A stretch of 64,000 nt of DNA, from positions 38,338,108 through 38,402,107 of the forward strand of contig CM028378.1 in NCBI GenBank assembly GCA_013146195.2, written 5' to 3'. This DNA comes from Codonopsis lanceolata (lineage: Eukaryota > Streptophyta > Magnoliopsida > Asterales > Campanulaceae). Below the pieces are notes generated by a model. It worked only from the letters and a program-made list of their open reading frames with translations. It ran no database searches and was not told the origin of the DNA. Shown piece after piece: positions 21,998-34,857 of this stretch (positions within the stretch are counted from its first letter, which is position 1; every line of letters begins with the position of its first letter). Position numbers and translations under genes: made by a program.

Positions 21998-24172
21998 CTG
22001 CATTTTAGTTGGAATTTTTCAAATACAGAACTAGTCCTAAGAAATCCCTTTGGCGCGAAGGCAACGCCCACCATGGGAAGTGATAAATTGAGTGAAGAAT
22101 CAGTGTTATCTGACTTTGCTATCAAACGACCCATAGTGCAAATAAAATCTTGATAAACTGACATTTCATTTGAAAAACTCGATGAATTGTAAATTAAAGT
22201 TTTAAGCAATTACAACAATCAATACACTTGTGAGATATGTTTAGATTTCAATGCATTCTATTTGCTGCATTTCATGTATGTACTGATAACTTTTTCTGTC
22301 AGTTGAATAGACATCATAAAACTGTCTTAGGTAATGAAGTAGTTTTTCCACCCCACAATTCTTGAAATTTTGGCTTTGGTTGAAATTCGACTTCCTTAAT
22401 TCTTAAAAAATGTGTTGTAATACATGTTCTTTAATTTTGTGTTTGCAACTAACTTAGATGGTCTAACAATATTTCGGAACAAAAGTAATGCATGAACAAG
22501 TGTTAAAGAATAAAACATAAAGCATGATATAGATTGTTAGCCTTTTCTCTAACCCCTTAAGCTTTAACATAAGTTAGTATTTGGTAACATTTTTATTTCT
22601 GCATTCTGTTTCACATGTTGCTGTTACATTTTTTTTTCTGTTTCTTTTCTTTAATTTTCCCTTATATTTTTGTATTATGGCCTTAATCAATATTTTAGAT
22701 AATGCTATACACCGTTTACAATGATTATAACAGTCCATAATCAACTTAAGATCTAATAGAGGATATTGCTTTGACTAAAGTTGAATGGTGGAAAAAGATT
22801 CATTGTAGTTGTCATTAAGCAGTGGACAAGTAATTCCTTGCATGAGCCTTATTGTGGCTTACAGATGGGTCATACCTCTTTTTCATGACACATTTATGTT
22901 TCTGTTTTGATGCTTGGCTCAAGCTACTGGTTATACAACCTAATTCCAGTGCTGAATCAAAATTAAACATATTCTTCCATTATTTGTGGTTTGGCTGATG
23001 GCTACTTTCCCATTATGTGTGTGTTTTCTTCCACCTTTCTTTTGTTAAAAGTTCATGGCAGCCTACTCTATTACGAAGGCGGAGCAGTTTTTGGACAGTT
23101 TATCTCCAACGAACGTGAACTGTTTGGGACAGCCATAGTCCAAAACGTGGGCAGGTTTTTTGAGCAGGTTCTAGGCGTGTGAGTGCTGGAATTAATAGGC
23201 TGTTGGGCAGTCCAAAACCTGCTGTAATTAGGCGTGTGATAGGGTTTGTTGAGGGGAGTTAGTTTGATAATTGGTTAGCTATTTTTGTAAGGAAAAAATC
23301 TGTTCAAACCAAACTGTTTGGGCTGAATTTATTTAATAGTTTGGAGCAGTTTTAGAGGTTGTAATATGTCCAAATTAAGCTAGGGGTTTGGGTAGTAATT
23401 TACAAAAGAAACTTCATATTTTTTAAGCAGATTGTAGGAGGGATTTGTGGCGGGTTTGAGGCTGTTTTGGAGAGTTTGGTTCAGCCATAGAGCAGTCCAA
23501 AAAAAGCTGGAACAGATTGTTAATTTGAGCTTCCGCATACGCATCATTTTATGTCGTTGTTTTGAGTGCTAGTTGGTTCCTCCATTTCTCTTCCTCGTTT
23601 CTTTTTAAGAGTATGTTTGGTAGAAGTCCTTTATTCTAAAAAAAAAAAGGTTCGACATAGGTCTTGGGCTAGTCGATTTATGTAGAAAAAGGATATTCTT
23701 GATTTAACTCTACAAAAGGTTATGTTAAAATATGCAGGTAGTACTAAAATTGCAAAACTGTTACTAGGTTGGGATTGTGGTCTTGTGGACCTGACTTGTA
23801 ATTACTAAGATGCTTAGAGATATATGTAATTCTTCTGCTTAAGATGATTACTGAAATGTGCAGAAGAAAACTAACCGTTGTAGCTACACACAGTGCTTTT
23901 TAAGAGAGAACTCATACCGGTTCCAGTAAATTTGACTTTTGATTTTCTTTTGTTTCATCTCTTTCTTGTTGCTGCTACCTAAGTTTGAGTTGTGTGAATG
24001 TTATTAGTCTAGTGCTATGAGATGCAAAAAAGGTGGAAAGCTCATTTTCAATAGTCCAAACCAATAAAGGGCATATGCCCTTTATTGACGTTCTTATAAA
24101 ATCTCTTATTGACGTTCTAATAAATATGATTATACATTTTCATGTATTAAAAGTTTGTGTTGGTGTTTACAG
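21998..24172 (+). other. Probable 5' UTR intron of the Myb-like gene
   Basis: A likely untranslated exon ends near 21680 (GAGTTTAG/GTAAGT) and the coding exon starts after the acceptor at 24171-24172. The 2.5 kb between contains the K+-channel fragment and otherwise AT-rich sequence in which no further coding region is supported. Positions 23060-23520 hold repeated GGAGCAGTTTT-type stretches. Confidence 0.5.
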
Positions 24173-24177
24173 GTTTA

Positions 24178-25880
24178 ATGGATCCTTCTCGGCCACCTTT
24201 CCAACAAAACTTTCCGCCTGTGCAACTCAGTGTAAACGACTCGCCAACGCAAGAAAGCACATTGAAATGGCCGCATGGATTTATGTTCCCTCCAATACCA
24301 CTCCAACAAGCCCAGGCAACTCACACAACACAGGCTGCTGCGTACGCGTCTTTCTTAATGGAACAAATGCAAGCAAGAAACCATCCATCTACCCAACATC
24401 CCATATCTACTACACCACCCCATTCTACATACAATCAAGCTCATTTTCCTACATCCCAATCTGAACTAAATTCAGCTAAAACATCAAGTGTGCCACTCAA
24501 AGTTTCTAATAGAAAAGCACCAAACTGGAACCACAAAGAAGACGAGGCACTTTGTGAGGCTTGGGTGCAACGTTCAGAGAATCCGATTGTTGGTACTGGT
24601 CAGACTGGTGATACTTTATGGTTTCACATCTTTGAGGACTTCTGTAAAAAACAATCTGGAACAAAACGTACTAAAAAAGGATTGGAGAATAGGTGGACTA
24701 CAATTCATGCAGATGTTACAAAATGGAGAGCTATCGTGACCAGAGTCAATCGAAACCATCAAAGCGGTACAAACATGGCCGATGAGGTTTATAGTTTGAC
24801 ATCTTTTTTTAAAGTTGGTTTCTTTGTTTTTTTAGTGGATGTACATGTCTATGTCTACTCTTGGTAGACAAAAGTAATTGCATTCTGACACGTTGTCATA
24901 GGATTTTAAACTTTTTTACATATTGTGTTATATGTTATTGTAGTTGGGAGCTTGTTATGAAGTATTCAAGAATGATCATGGTCGTGATTTTAAGTTCTAC
25001 CACTGCTGGCAGATACTTCAAGACTCAGCCAAGTGGCACATTTCTCCCGGTGAAAAAAGTAAAAGTCGACCTTCTCCAAGAAGTGATCCGATCAATGCAA
25101 CTCCCCCACCTGTGTCTCCTATGAATGACTTTGCTGGTGGTATTGGTCTTGATACCACTGGTCTTGATGGCTTTCCTGATACAGGTGTTTATCCGTTTAC
25201 ACACATTCATGTAAGTGATGACTCTCCCTCACCCGCCACACCTACTGGGCCTGCTCCAAGTTGTATCCAATCTGAGCCACTAGCACGACCTTTAGGAAGG
25301 AAATCTGCGAAGGAGAAACGTCGTCGCAGTGACAACAATGCGTCAGATGAAGCATCTATGCGGAATAAAAGGTTGAGTGACCAAGTACTTGAATGGAGGA
25401 TCTCCCAAAATAGTCAATTTCAGATAATGCAAGAAGCTAACAAGACTCAATTTGAGTCCTTGAAAGCAGCGAATGAAGTTCAAGCATTCCATTTGATAAG
25501 GAAGACTAAACTTGAAGCATTGCAATCTAGCATTGCAATTGTTCAAGCCATAGGGGAGGCTGAGGAGAAAATTATCAACCGAGCTCCACATCTTCTCACA
25601 TCTGAGGTTACGGATGCTCAGACTACAAGGCTTAAGAAGCTGCGAGATCTTGAGAGGCAACATGATGGTATATTTTATAACATTAATGTTTTTACCAAAT
25701 TGCTTCAAATGTTGCGTTAATCAAAATTCCATATTATTGTTATTTACAGAGATTCAACAGTTGGAGTACACCCCGGGAGGTAGTGCAAGCAAACGGCTCA
25801 ACAATGATAGAAGTAATGTGAATCCATGTAACCTTGAAAATAGGTTTAATTCTTCATTCAACTCAGGTGAGGAAGATTAA
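24178..25880 (+). CDS. Myb/SANT-like protein of PIF/Harbinger type, with NAM-associated-like C-terminus
   Basis: Three exons join in frame: 24178-24786, 24944-25667 and 25750-25880, giving 487 residues without stops. The N-terminal 110 residues are Pro/Gln/Ser-rich. A trihelix Myb/SANT-like domain follows at about 115-195 (NRKAPNWNHKEDEALCEAWV, DTLWFHIFEDFCKK, GLENRWTTIHADVTKWRA). After a low-complexity middle part there is a basic stretch (RKSAKEKRRRSDNN) and a helical, glutamine-rich C-terminal part typical of NAM-associated regions. In Pong/PIF-type elements such a protein binds the element ends and helps the DDE transposase. Plants also have host relatives, often mis-annotated as 'glutathione S-transferase T3-like'. 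The start was chosen at the first ATG after the acceptor TTTACAG at 24171-24172. Confidence 0.83.
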
Positions 25881-26408
25881 TGGTCCATATGTCGTGCACT
25901 ATTTTTGAAGGACTATGGCGTGCACTGTTTTTGAAGGACTGTTGTGCACTAGTTTTTGAACTATATGTTTCAGTAGGCACTTGTCTTGCAGTATGTCGGA
26001 CCATGTGGTTGGTGTGGAATCGTAGAGCCTTTGATATTACAAAATTACTAGTGGATAGATCGAAGGAGTTGGTCATCCAGAACCTTTTTTGTTGGTGCTC
26101 TGGTCATAATTCCTCGTTAGATATTCTTTTGTAAATTTAATGAATAGGTGCTCTGGCCTTTTTTATTTAGTTGGAATTTTGCTTGTATACTCCCGATGAC
26201 AAAGGGCAATTCACTTATGTTGACGCTTATTCTAACTGATGCAAAGGTTTGTACCCTATGTTATGAATTATAATCTATGTTTTCAATTCAGTAGGTGATT
26301 CTTGATTAGCTTATGGGTCAGGGGCTGTTTTATTGTCATTCAAAGTCACTGGCTTTGGAAACAACATTACATGTTTTAGGCATTGCACATATACAACACA
26401 TAAATGTG

Positions 26409-26645
26409 TTTTGGGGCTGTTTTGAGACTGTTTTGCTGTTGTTTTGGGGCTGTTTTGGGGCTGTTTTACTGCTGTTTTTGGGCTGTTTTGCTGATGTTTT
26501 TTGGGCTGGTTTTTGCTGCTGTTTTTGGGCAGTTTTGCTTATGTGTTTGAGCTGTTTTGGGGCTGTTTTGCTGCTGTTTTTGGGCTGTTTTGCTGTTGTT
26601 TTTGGGCTGGTTTTTGCTGTTGTTTTGTTACTGTTATGCTGCAGT
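26409..26645 (+). repeat. Low-complexity 'ggctgttttgctg' tract
   Basis: About 20 imperfect copies of a 10-15 bp unit close to GGGCTGTTTTGCTGTT. The tract opens long frames rich in Cys, Phe, Leu and Val that have no protein character beyond the repeat. Confidence 0.85.
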
Positions 26646-27441
26646 TATGTTGCAACTTGCAAGTGGTGATGAAGTTTACTACTACACTCGGTAAGTTTTT
26701 TCTTCTTTCATTCCCTTTACTATTCTTTAAACTTTAAATTATATAAGATGGGAATTGATTCTGTTTTTTCACATGATCATATACAGAATAACTTAAAAAC
26801 TTTTTTAATTAATTGTCAAAACTTTGTCTTTGTCCTAGAATCTTTTTTGAATCAATTCAAACTTTTTAAAGTTCATTTTTGTTTTAGCAAAATTAAGTGA
26901 CATGGAAATCAAGGATGTAATACTAGTAAAGAGTTTTGAAAGTTGAAGCGTTTGGTTCTTGTGCTTCATTCAAAGTGAAGAATATAATTTTTCATTTATT
27001 CTAAAGAAAGTTGTTGTGGTATTGGACAGGTGGACTTTCACATTGGCTCATATAGAATTTCCTGTGTTTGAATTCGATTCTTGAGCTACTCGTGAGTTTG
27101 ACTCAGCCACGAGCCTTGCGTAGAGTATATATATATATGGGAAATGATATTACGAGCTTTAGTGTTAGAGCCAAGCTTTGATTGATTGAGACTGCTTGTT
27201 CAAAGTTCAAACACACAACCTTACTGACATGATTGAACGCGGATTGACTACACATGAGTCCGAGCCGAGCTCGAGCTGGCTTAGTTCGTTTAACAGCCAT
27301 GTATGATTCAATTTTAGCAATGGTGGTAATGTTTAGTTGTTTTACTGGTATCTTTATTCTGTGAACTTTATTTTGAAATAATGAGTATCACCCTTGTCAG
27401 AAGATTGCAAAGATTTTTACCTGTTACTCGTAAAATGGCAA

Positions 27442-27460
27442 TGTGTGTGTGTGTGTGTGT
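27442..27460 (+). repeat. (TG)n microsatellite
   Basis: A short run of nine to ten TG units in otherwise unremarkable AT-rich sequence. Confidence 0.8.
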
Positions 27461-27561
27461 ATAGTGTTGTGATGAAGAGTATTGATTTGGCTGCCTGCAT
27501 TACATTAAGTGTTGTCCTGAATTGCTCTCATAATTCGTTTTCCCATCTCTTATTTGTGTAG

Positions 27562-27645
27562 GCATTGATCCGGAAGTGGGCCCCTGTTGCAATTGTAATT
27601 GGAGTTGTGTTCCTACTCTTCTGGGTTAAAAACAAGATTTGGTGA
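27562..27645 (+). pseudogene. SEC22: Last exon of SEC22 v-SNARE (tail anchor)
   Basis: After acceptor TTGTGTAG the sequence reads ALIRKWAPVAIVIGVVFLLF followed by WVKNKIW and a stop. This is the C-terminal membrane anchor exon of plant SEC22, an ER-Golgi vesicle SNARE. The 27-residue exon is intact, but the longin and SNARE exons are absent upstream. It is therefore a captured last exon, probably with some 3' UTR. Spliced onto an upstream transcript it could in principle add a tail anchor. Confidence 0.88.
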
Positions 27646-28469
27646 AGCTCTCTTTCTTTTGCTGCCCACAGATCAGCTCGAGAGGAGTCTTGAGTTAATT
27701 GTTCAGCCACCAAAAATCTTCCAATGGGTGCAGTATCCACATGAACATTCCAACTGGAAAGTTTTGTTAATGGCATTGTTTCAGCACTAGGATTGGGTAT
27801 GTGGCGATTTTGCAAATCAAGCAGTGGGGATATTTGAAAGAAAGACCTTTAATATTAGACAAGTTTATTGCACCCAAAAAGTGTTTACAATCATGAGAAT
27901 GTCCATTTCCTTAAGAGGGCTTATACAGGATTTGTTATTTGTTAGATATTGATGAATTGATCTTCTATTGGCAGACTGAGTTTATTCATCTGAGTCTAGT
28001 TTATGTTTTCTCCAGTTTTGGGTGGGTTTTACTTGATTCATTGAGATTTTGATTCAATTGTTTGTGTTTGTCGGCAGTGGCTTAACGGTGGGTGGTGTTC
28101 AAGTACTGCTGCTATTTTTGGTTTTTGAAGTGGTATAGCTTGGAAACTACTTGAAGTATTTATGTACTTGTAGGAGATTGAAGATGGGAAGTAGGTGAGG
28201 ACAGAAGGCTAGATAATTGAAAATAAAAGCTTACTTCTTTGTTACATGGAAGGACAAGAAAGGATACTAAGATGTATGTTTATGCAAATCTGTTGTAAGA
28301 CGGGAAATGCTATTATAGTTGTTTGTGCCATTGTATTGAATTGTAGTAATAGAAAGGTTTCTATGGTGAGAATCCGAGGAAGCATAGTAAAGCATACTTT
28401 TTTTGTTATTTGTTAGGCAATCAATCCAGTATAAAGAGAGTGAGAAAGCTTTACCTGCATAAGCCTTGT
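27646..28469. other. No gene seen between SEC22 exon and satellite
   Basis: T-rich sequence that may include SEC22 3' UTR directly after the stop. No other coding evidence. The satellite begins without a clear border near 28470. Confidence 0.5.
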
Positions 28470-31400
28470 TCTTGCCTATTGACATATTTTTTACGTAAAA
28501 CTCAATCGGTGCAAGATATAACCAAACCAACTATTCTAGCATGTTTATATTACTTCTAAGTCACTTTGTTTCAAATTTTATAGTAATCAGAAGCCGTTTA
28601 CTCATTTTTGACACTTAGAATGAAAAACTACTAATTTGAATCTTTTAACTTGCCTATTGACCCATTTTTTGCGCAAAACTCAATCGGTGCAAGATATAAC
28701 CAAACCAACTGTTCTAGCATGTTTATAATACGTCTTAGTCAATTTGTTTCAGATTTTATAGTAATCGGAATCCGTTTACTTATTTTTGACACTTAGAATG
28801 AAAAACTACTAATTTGAAGCTTTTAACTTGCCTATTGACCTATTTTTTGCGCAAAACTCAATCGGTGCAAGATATAACCAAACCAACTGTTCTAGCATGT
28901 TTATAATACGTCTAAGTCACTTTGTTTCAGATTTTATAGTAATCGGAATCCGTTTACTCATTTTTGACACTTAGAATGAAAAACTACTAATTTGAAGCTT
29001 TTAACTTGCCTATTGACCCATTTTTTGCGCAAAACTCAATCGGTGCAAGATATAACCAAACCAACTGTTCTAGCATGTTTATAATACGTCTAAGTCACTT
29101 TGTTTCAGATTTTATAGTAATCGGAATCCGTTTACTCATTTTTGACACTTAGAACAAAAACTACTAATTTGAAGCTTTTAACTTGCCTATTGACAAAACT
29201 CAATCGGTGCAAGATATAACCAAACCAACTGTTCTAGCATGTTTATAATACGTCTAAGTCACTTTGTTTCAAATTTTATAGTAATCGGAATCCGTTTACT
29301 CATTTTTGACACTTAGAACGCAAAACTACTAATTTGAAGCTTTTAACTTGCCTATTAACCCATTTTTTGCGCAAAACTCAATCGGTGAAAGATATAACCA
29401 AACCAACTGTTCTAGCATGTTTATAATACTTACTAAGTCACTTTGTTTCAAATTTTATAGTAATCGGAATCCTTTTACTCATTTTTGACACTTAGAACGC
29501 AAAACTGCTAATTTGAAGCTTTTAACTTGCCTATTGACCTATTTTTTGCGCAAAACTCAATCGGTGTAAGATATAACTAAACCAACTATTCTAGCATGTT
29601 TATAATACTTCTAAGTCACTTTTTTTCAAATTTTATAGTAATCGGAAGCCGTTTACTCATTTTTGACACTTAGAACGCAAAACTACTAATTTGAAGCTTT
29701 TAACTTGCCTATTGACCCATTTTTTGCGCAAAACTCAATCGGTGCAAGATATAACCAAACCAACTGTTCTAGCATGTTTATAATACTTCTAAGTCACTTT
29801 GTTTCAGATTTTATAGTAATCGGAAGCCGTTTACTCATTTTTGACACTTAGAATGAAAAACTGCTAATTTGAAGCTTTTAACTTGCCTATTGACCCATTT
29901 TTTGCGCAAAACTCAATCGGTGCAAGATATAACCAAACCAACTGTTCTAGCTCGGAATCCGTTTACTCATTTTTGACACTTAGAGCAAAACTACTAATTT
30001 GAAGCTTTTAACTTGCCTATTGACCCATTTTTTGCGCAAAACTCAATCGGTGCAAGATATAACCAAACCAACTGTTCTAGCATGTTTATAATACTTCTAA
30101 GTCACTTTGTTTCAGATTTTATAGTAATCGGAATCCGTTTACTCATTTTTGACACTTAGAACGCAAAACTACTAATTTGAAGCTTTTAACTTGCCTATTG
30201 ACCCATTTTTTGCGCAAAACTCAATCGGTGCAAGATATAACCAAACCAACTGTTCTAGCATGTTTATAATACTTCTAAGTCACTTTGTTTCAGATTTTAT
30301 AGTAATCGGAAGCCGTTTACTCATTTTTGACACTTAGAGAACGCAAAACTACTAATTTGAAGCTTTTAACTTGCCTATTGACCCATTTTTTGCGCAAAAC
30401 TCAATCGGTGCAAGATATAACCAAACCAACTGTTCTAGCATGTTTATAATACTTCTAAGTCACTTTGTTTCAGATTTTATAGTAATCGGAAGCCGTTTAC
30501 TCATTTTTGACACTTAGCACGCAAAACTACTAATTTGAAGCTTTTAACTTGCCTATTGACCCATTTTTGCGCAAAACTCAATCGGTGCAAGATATAACCA
30601 AACCAACTGTTCTAGCATGTTTATAATACTTCTAAGTCACTTTGTTTCAGATTTTATAGTAATCGGAAGCCGTTTACTCATTTTTGACACTTAGAACGCA
30701 AAACTACTAATTTGAAGCTTTTAACTTGCCTATTGACCCATTTTTTGCGCAAAACTCAATCGGTGCAAGATATAACCAAACCAACTGTTCTAGCATGTTT
30801 ATAATACTTCTAAGTCACTTTGTTTCAGATTTTATAGTAATCGGAAGCCGTTTACTCATTTTTGACACTTAGAACGCAAAACTACTAATTTGAAGCTTTT
30901 AACTTGCCTATTGACCCATTTTTTGCGCAAAACTCAATCGGTGCAAGATATAACCAAACCAACTGTTCTAGCATGTTTATAATACTTCTAAGTCACTTTG
31001 TTTCAGATTTTATAGTAATCGGAAGCCGTTTACTCATTTTTGACACTTAGAACGCAAAACTACTAATTTGAAGCTTTTAACTTGCCTATTGACCCATTTT
31101 TTGCGCAAAACTCAATCGGTGCAAGATATAACCAAACCAACTGTTCTAGCATGTTTATAATACTTCTAAGTCACTTTGTTTCAGATTTTATAGTAATCGG
31201 AAGCCGTTTACTCATTTTTGACACTTAGAACGCAAAACTACTAATTTGAAGCTTTTAACTTGCCTATTGACCCATTTTTTGCGCAAAACTCAATCGGTGC
31301 AAGATATAACCAAACCAACTGTTCTAGCATGTTTATAATACTTCTAAGTCACTTTTTTTCAAATTTTATAGTAATCGGAATCCGTTTACTCATTTTTGAC

Positions 31401-31978
31401 ACTTAGAACGCAAAACTACTAATTTGAAGCTTTTAACTTGCCTATTGACCCATTTTTTGCGCAAAACTCAATCGGTGCAAGATATAACCAAACCAACTAT
31501 TCTAGCATGTTTATAATACTTCTAAGTCACTTTGTTTCAGATTTTATAGTATTCGGAATCCGTTTACTCATTTTTGACACTTAGAACGCAAAACTACTAA
31601 TTTGAATCTTTTAACTTGCCTATTGACCCATTTTTTGCGCAAAACTCAATCGGTGCAAGATATAACCAAACCAACTGTTCTAGCATGTTTATAATACGTC
31701 TAAGTCACTTTGTTTCAGATTTTATAGTAATCGGAATCCGTTTACTCATTTTTGACACTTAGAATGAAAAACTACTAATTTGAAGCTTTTAACTTGCCTA
31801 TTGACCCATTTTTTGCGCAAAACTCAATCGGTGCAAGATATAACCAAACCAACTGTTCTAGCATGTTTATAATACGTCTAAGTCACTTTGTTTCAGATTT
31901 TATAGTAATCGGAAGCCGTTTACTCATTTTTGACACTTAGAATGCAAAACTACTAATTTAAAGCTTTTAACTTGACTA
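28470..31978 (+). repeat. Satellite array, about 20 tandem copies of a 178-bp unit
   Basis: The landmark TGCCTATTGAC recurs at 28473, 28651, 28829, 29007, 29184, 29349, 29528, 29706, 29884, 30014 and then every 177-180 bases to 31795; a truncated copy starts at 31973. The normal spacing is 178 bp. One unit (29184) has a 13-bp deletion and one (29884) a deletion of about 48 bp. Inner copies (30000-31400) share the variants CTTCTAAGTC and AACGCAAAA and are almost identical. Outer copies on both sides have CGTCTAAGTC and AATGAAAAA, as expected from homogenisation by unequal exchange. No open frame spans the array. Confidence 0.95.
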
Positions 31979-32099
31979 TGAAATGCACATTAGCAAGGCA
32001 AGCAACAAATGCAAAAAAAAACTGTATAAAACTAAATGAACTATGAAAATACATTTAGAAAAACACAATCTAATAAAATAAATCGCATCTCTATAGATT

Positions 32100-32830
32100 T
32101 TACACATTTGACGCCGTTTCTAAATTAACAAACTCGTCAAACCGATCCATCAAAATTTGACTCCAATGAACTATGTTAGGCTCACATATTCTTTCCCATA
32201 CCGGATATAGACACATGCGAGGCAACGGACTAGAGGGTCTTAATCGAAGAGCTATAAAGTGGGTTCTTCCGTTGACCAAGCCGAAGTTAATCTGTGCTAC
32301 CGGCGGCTGTGCATCAACAAATCGTGCCTGCAATGGCATGAATGTATTACAACCCATTCTGTGACTCGTGTAACACGTCACAATCCTCTGATACCTAGTA
32401 GCAATCACGAATCCTAGAAGATGCAAATCCAACCAATGAGGTTACGGCGCCTCTTTGTGCCAATCACATACACGGTAACCAAGCATAAAAGAATCTTCCC
32501 TATTTTCCCCACATAAAAGTTGAAGTTCTCATTCAGCTCTAGCATCAACTCATGACGCACCTGATCCCACAACTCTTGGTTGTTATACACGAAGTCGGCA
32601 ATTACTCTGAAACCACAATTTCCATCTCCCCTGACATCTAAAACGTCTTCTATGAACCTGGTCATGAATGGTGGCATCTGATCGATGTATGCAAATGAAT
32701 TAGCCGCGCCACCCATCGATGGTAGACCCGAGCATGAAGAAGTACCATTTCGACCTTGACCTCGACCCCGGCCCCGACCCCGACCCCGACCTCGACCTCG
32801 ACCTCGTGCTGATTTGTCTGCAGCTCTGTC
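32100..32830 (-). pseudogene. OTU-type cysteine protease domain of the MULE
   Basis: The segment starts with an Arg-Gly repeat linker (RGRGRGRGRGRG, 32740-32815), then FIEDVLDVRGDGNCGFRVIA with the catalytic Asp and Cys of OTU proteases, then WDQVRHELMLEL. A frameshift near 32430 leads to GFVIATRYQRIV and the histidine-containing segment FGLVNGRTHFIALRL. The triad can be traced, but the frame is broken. OTU proteases remove ubiquitin; their role in MULEs is unknown. Confidence 0.8.
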
Positions 32831-32913
32831 GGCATGCTCATACCCTGATATTATTATAGGGTAAGGTAAAGTTAGGTAAACATTAATTTTTTTATTGTAA
32901 ACAGTTAAAATAT

Positions 32914-33290
32914 TTAACGTAAATTAACGTAAAAATTTAAAGGCAAACCTGATAGATCTCTCTTAGTCGAGTTCTGTTTTGGCCTCCCTTTATGTACCCG
33001 AATATCTGGTTCCTTCAATCCTATCGAGTCAGGACGTACGATATTATGGAACTGCCTAGCATAATGATATATCATCGGTTCGGGATCATCCTTGATATCT
33101 TCCACGATGTTGTTGATCAAATCAATAGCAAGACTCTCTTGTCAAACAACTCATGTCCTCATTTCCCTCCATAGACAACGTCCTCCAAAAGGATGAATTG
33201 AATGGGGTTCGATCGCCACCAAATCATTTGACAACTTGAACATTTCACACGAACATGGTAGCCGAAGCTAAACTTCATCTCACAACCACA
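32914..33290 (-). pseudogene. Linker region of the MULE protein
   Basis: The frame at 32914-33120 reads EPDIRVHKGRPKQNSTKRDL, the basic GRPK-type linker often found after MULE transposases. An earlier part (33170-33240) can be read as a degenerate SWIM-like region, but poorly. It connects the transposase and OTU parts. Confidence 0.55.
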
Positions 33291-33585
33291 TATGTCGAAT
33301 TATCTTCGATTTTCTTCTTTTTGTCGATACTCGGCATGTAGTAACTTAATCGCACGGTGTGACACTTTATATCTCAATCGACAAAAATAATGAATTTGTC
33401 GGTATGATCATGGGCTACGGTCCGAGATTTTTCAAATTCACTATTTATGTCATTGAAGCGGCTTCGATTAGATCATGAATTTGTTGGAATATGTGATCGA
33501 AGCCCCCGGCCGATGTGCATAACCATCTCTTTAATTGGGAATGTGCACTCTCAACTCTGTAATACATCAAAAAAAATATACATTA

Positions 33586-34593
33586 TCAATAAATTTGTTG
33601 ACTTTTCAATGTATTGCATTTCTTAAAATGTACAAGTGTTACCTGTTGGTTGTTTGTGCACCAAAATGCATGTAGTTTTTGTCCAAGCACTAACAAATCT
33701 TTCCTTGAGCAGTTCAACCATTCCTTCTTAACATATCTAACCATCACGGGGATGTTCTCCCACCTTTCTTCCATCTTTGCCACATTAGCCATGTATTCGG
33801 CCTCGGTTTGGGAATTCACTATATCCTTCCACCTCTTACTAAACGCCTTTGAATATTTTTTAGTACTAGTCGGCCCAACTAAATACTTCTCAACATCCTT
33901 CGCTATGTGTCTCCTACACAACAAATGGTGAGACTTCGAGAAAGTGTGTCTCAACGGCACTCATTAAAGCCAACTCTCATCGGTGATGATTACATCCGAA
34001 GCGCACGATGGGAGAAAAATGTCCTCAAGTTCCCTCTTGCTTGCCCAACTAAAGGTATCACTTCTCTCATTCTTCAAAAATGCAAATGCAATATGAAATT
34101 TTTTCCTGTTGATGTAACTCCAATCATTTCCAACAAAGGCATCTCATACTTATTGGTCTTATATGTTGCATCCATAACAACAACATATGGAAATAAGACC
34201 AATAACTCCATGGCTTTCGGATGAGCAAACATAACATCACCAATTTTTTCTTGTTATGCTCATGCACGAACCACGTAGCATATCCACGTACCCTCATCTC
34301 CTTGAAAAAATCGCATTTTCGAGCACGATCCCATCTTAGTCTTTCTTATCTTTTGCAAGGCATTCTCTACATGTTTTTGGTGCTAACATTTCCGGGGTTT
34401 TCTTTCTTGGCTCATTCAATATACGCTTTGGCTTCACGTTTGCCTTTGTGTAGGCGAGACACCCTATCAATCTCTCGCCGGCGTTAACTTTCTTTGCGGA
34501 TGTATGCCACCGATTAGCTTTAGCTAGTGAATGGTTGTGTGCATTCTTCGATGTACTAACCTTCACTTTCCACCCAATAGATAATTTTTCCAC
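33586..34593 (-). pseudogene. MULE transposase core, frameshifted
   Basis: From right to left: WKVKVSTSKNAHNHSLAK (zinc-binding N-terminal part), a stretch readable as FPYVVVMDATYKTNKYEMPL near 34130-34200 (first catalytic Asp region), and SKSHHLLCRRHIAKDVEKYL at 33890-33960, the conserved CxxHxxK-type signature of Mutator transposases. WENIPVMVRYVKKEWL follows. The pieces lie in different frames with stops between them, so the enzyme is dead. Confidence 0.8.
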
Positions 34594-34857
34594 TAAATAA
34601 ACTTCAAACTTACAATATCAGTTTTATCAGTTTTTCCACCAAATAATTTTTCCACTAAATATTTTATCAGTTTTGAAAAAATGCGAGACATCTGGAAATT
34701 GCTGCTGATTCGGAAACTGATAATCCTGTAAACAAATAAAAATTAGTATCAGAAATAATCTAAAAGAAAAAATTTAAAAATATATTTTTTTTGGCTAATT
34801 TTAGGTTAAATCACCACTCGCCAAGCAACGTAAGCTTAAATGATTGAAAGTCACCAG

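Larger units (their letters stand above)
25881..27561 (+). other. Region downstream of the Myb-like gene, no gene seen
   Basis: It holds two or three copies of a short GTGCACT...TTTTTGAAGGACT repeat just after the stop (25890-25960), a low-complexity tract at 26409-26645 and otherwise AT-rich sequence. No Harbinger transposase was found on either strand. Confidence 0.5.

Noticed and set aside
26313..26737. Cys/Phe/Leu-rich frames that look like membrane proteins
   Set aside because: They are translations of the GGCTGTTTT low-complexity repeat.
28470..31978. CRISPR-like array
   Set aside because: Units are 178 bp, contiguous and alike over their whole length, with no unique spacers, in a plant genome. 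It is a satellite.
32173..34487. Plus-strand frames over the MULE
   Set aside because: Antisense shadows of the OTU and transposase remains; they contain no plant domain of their own.
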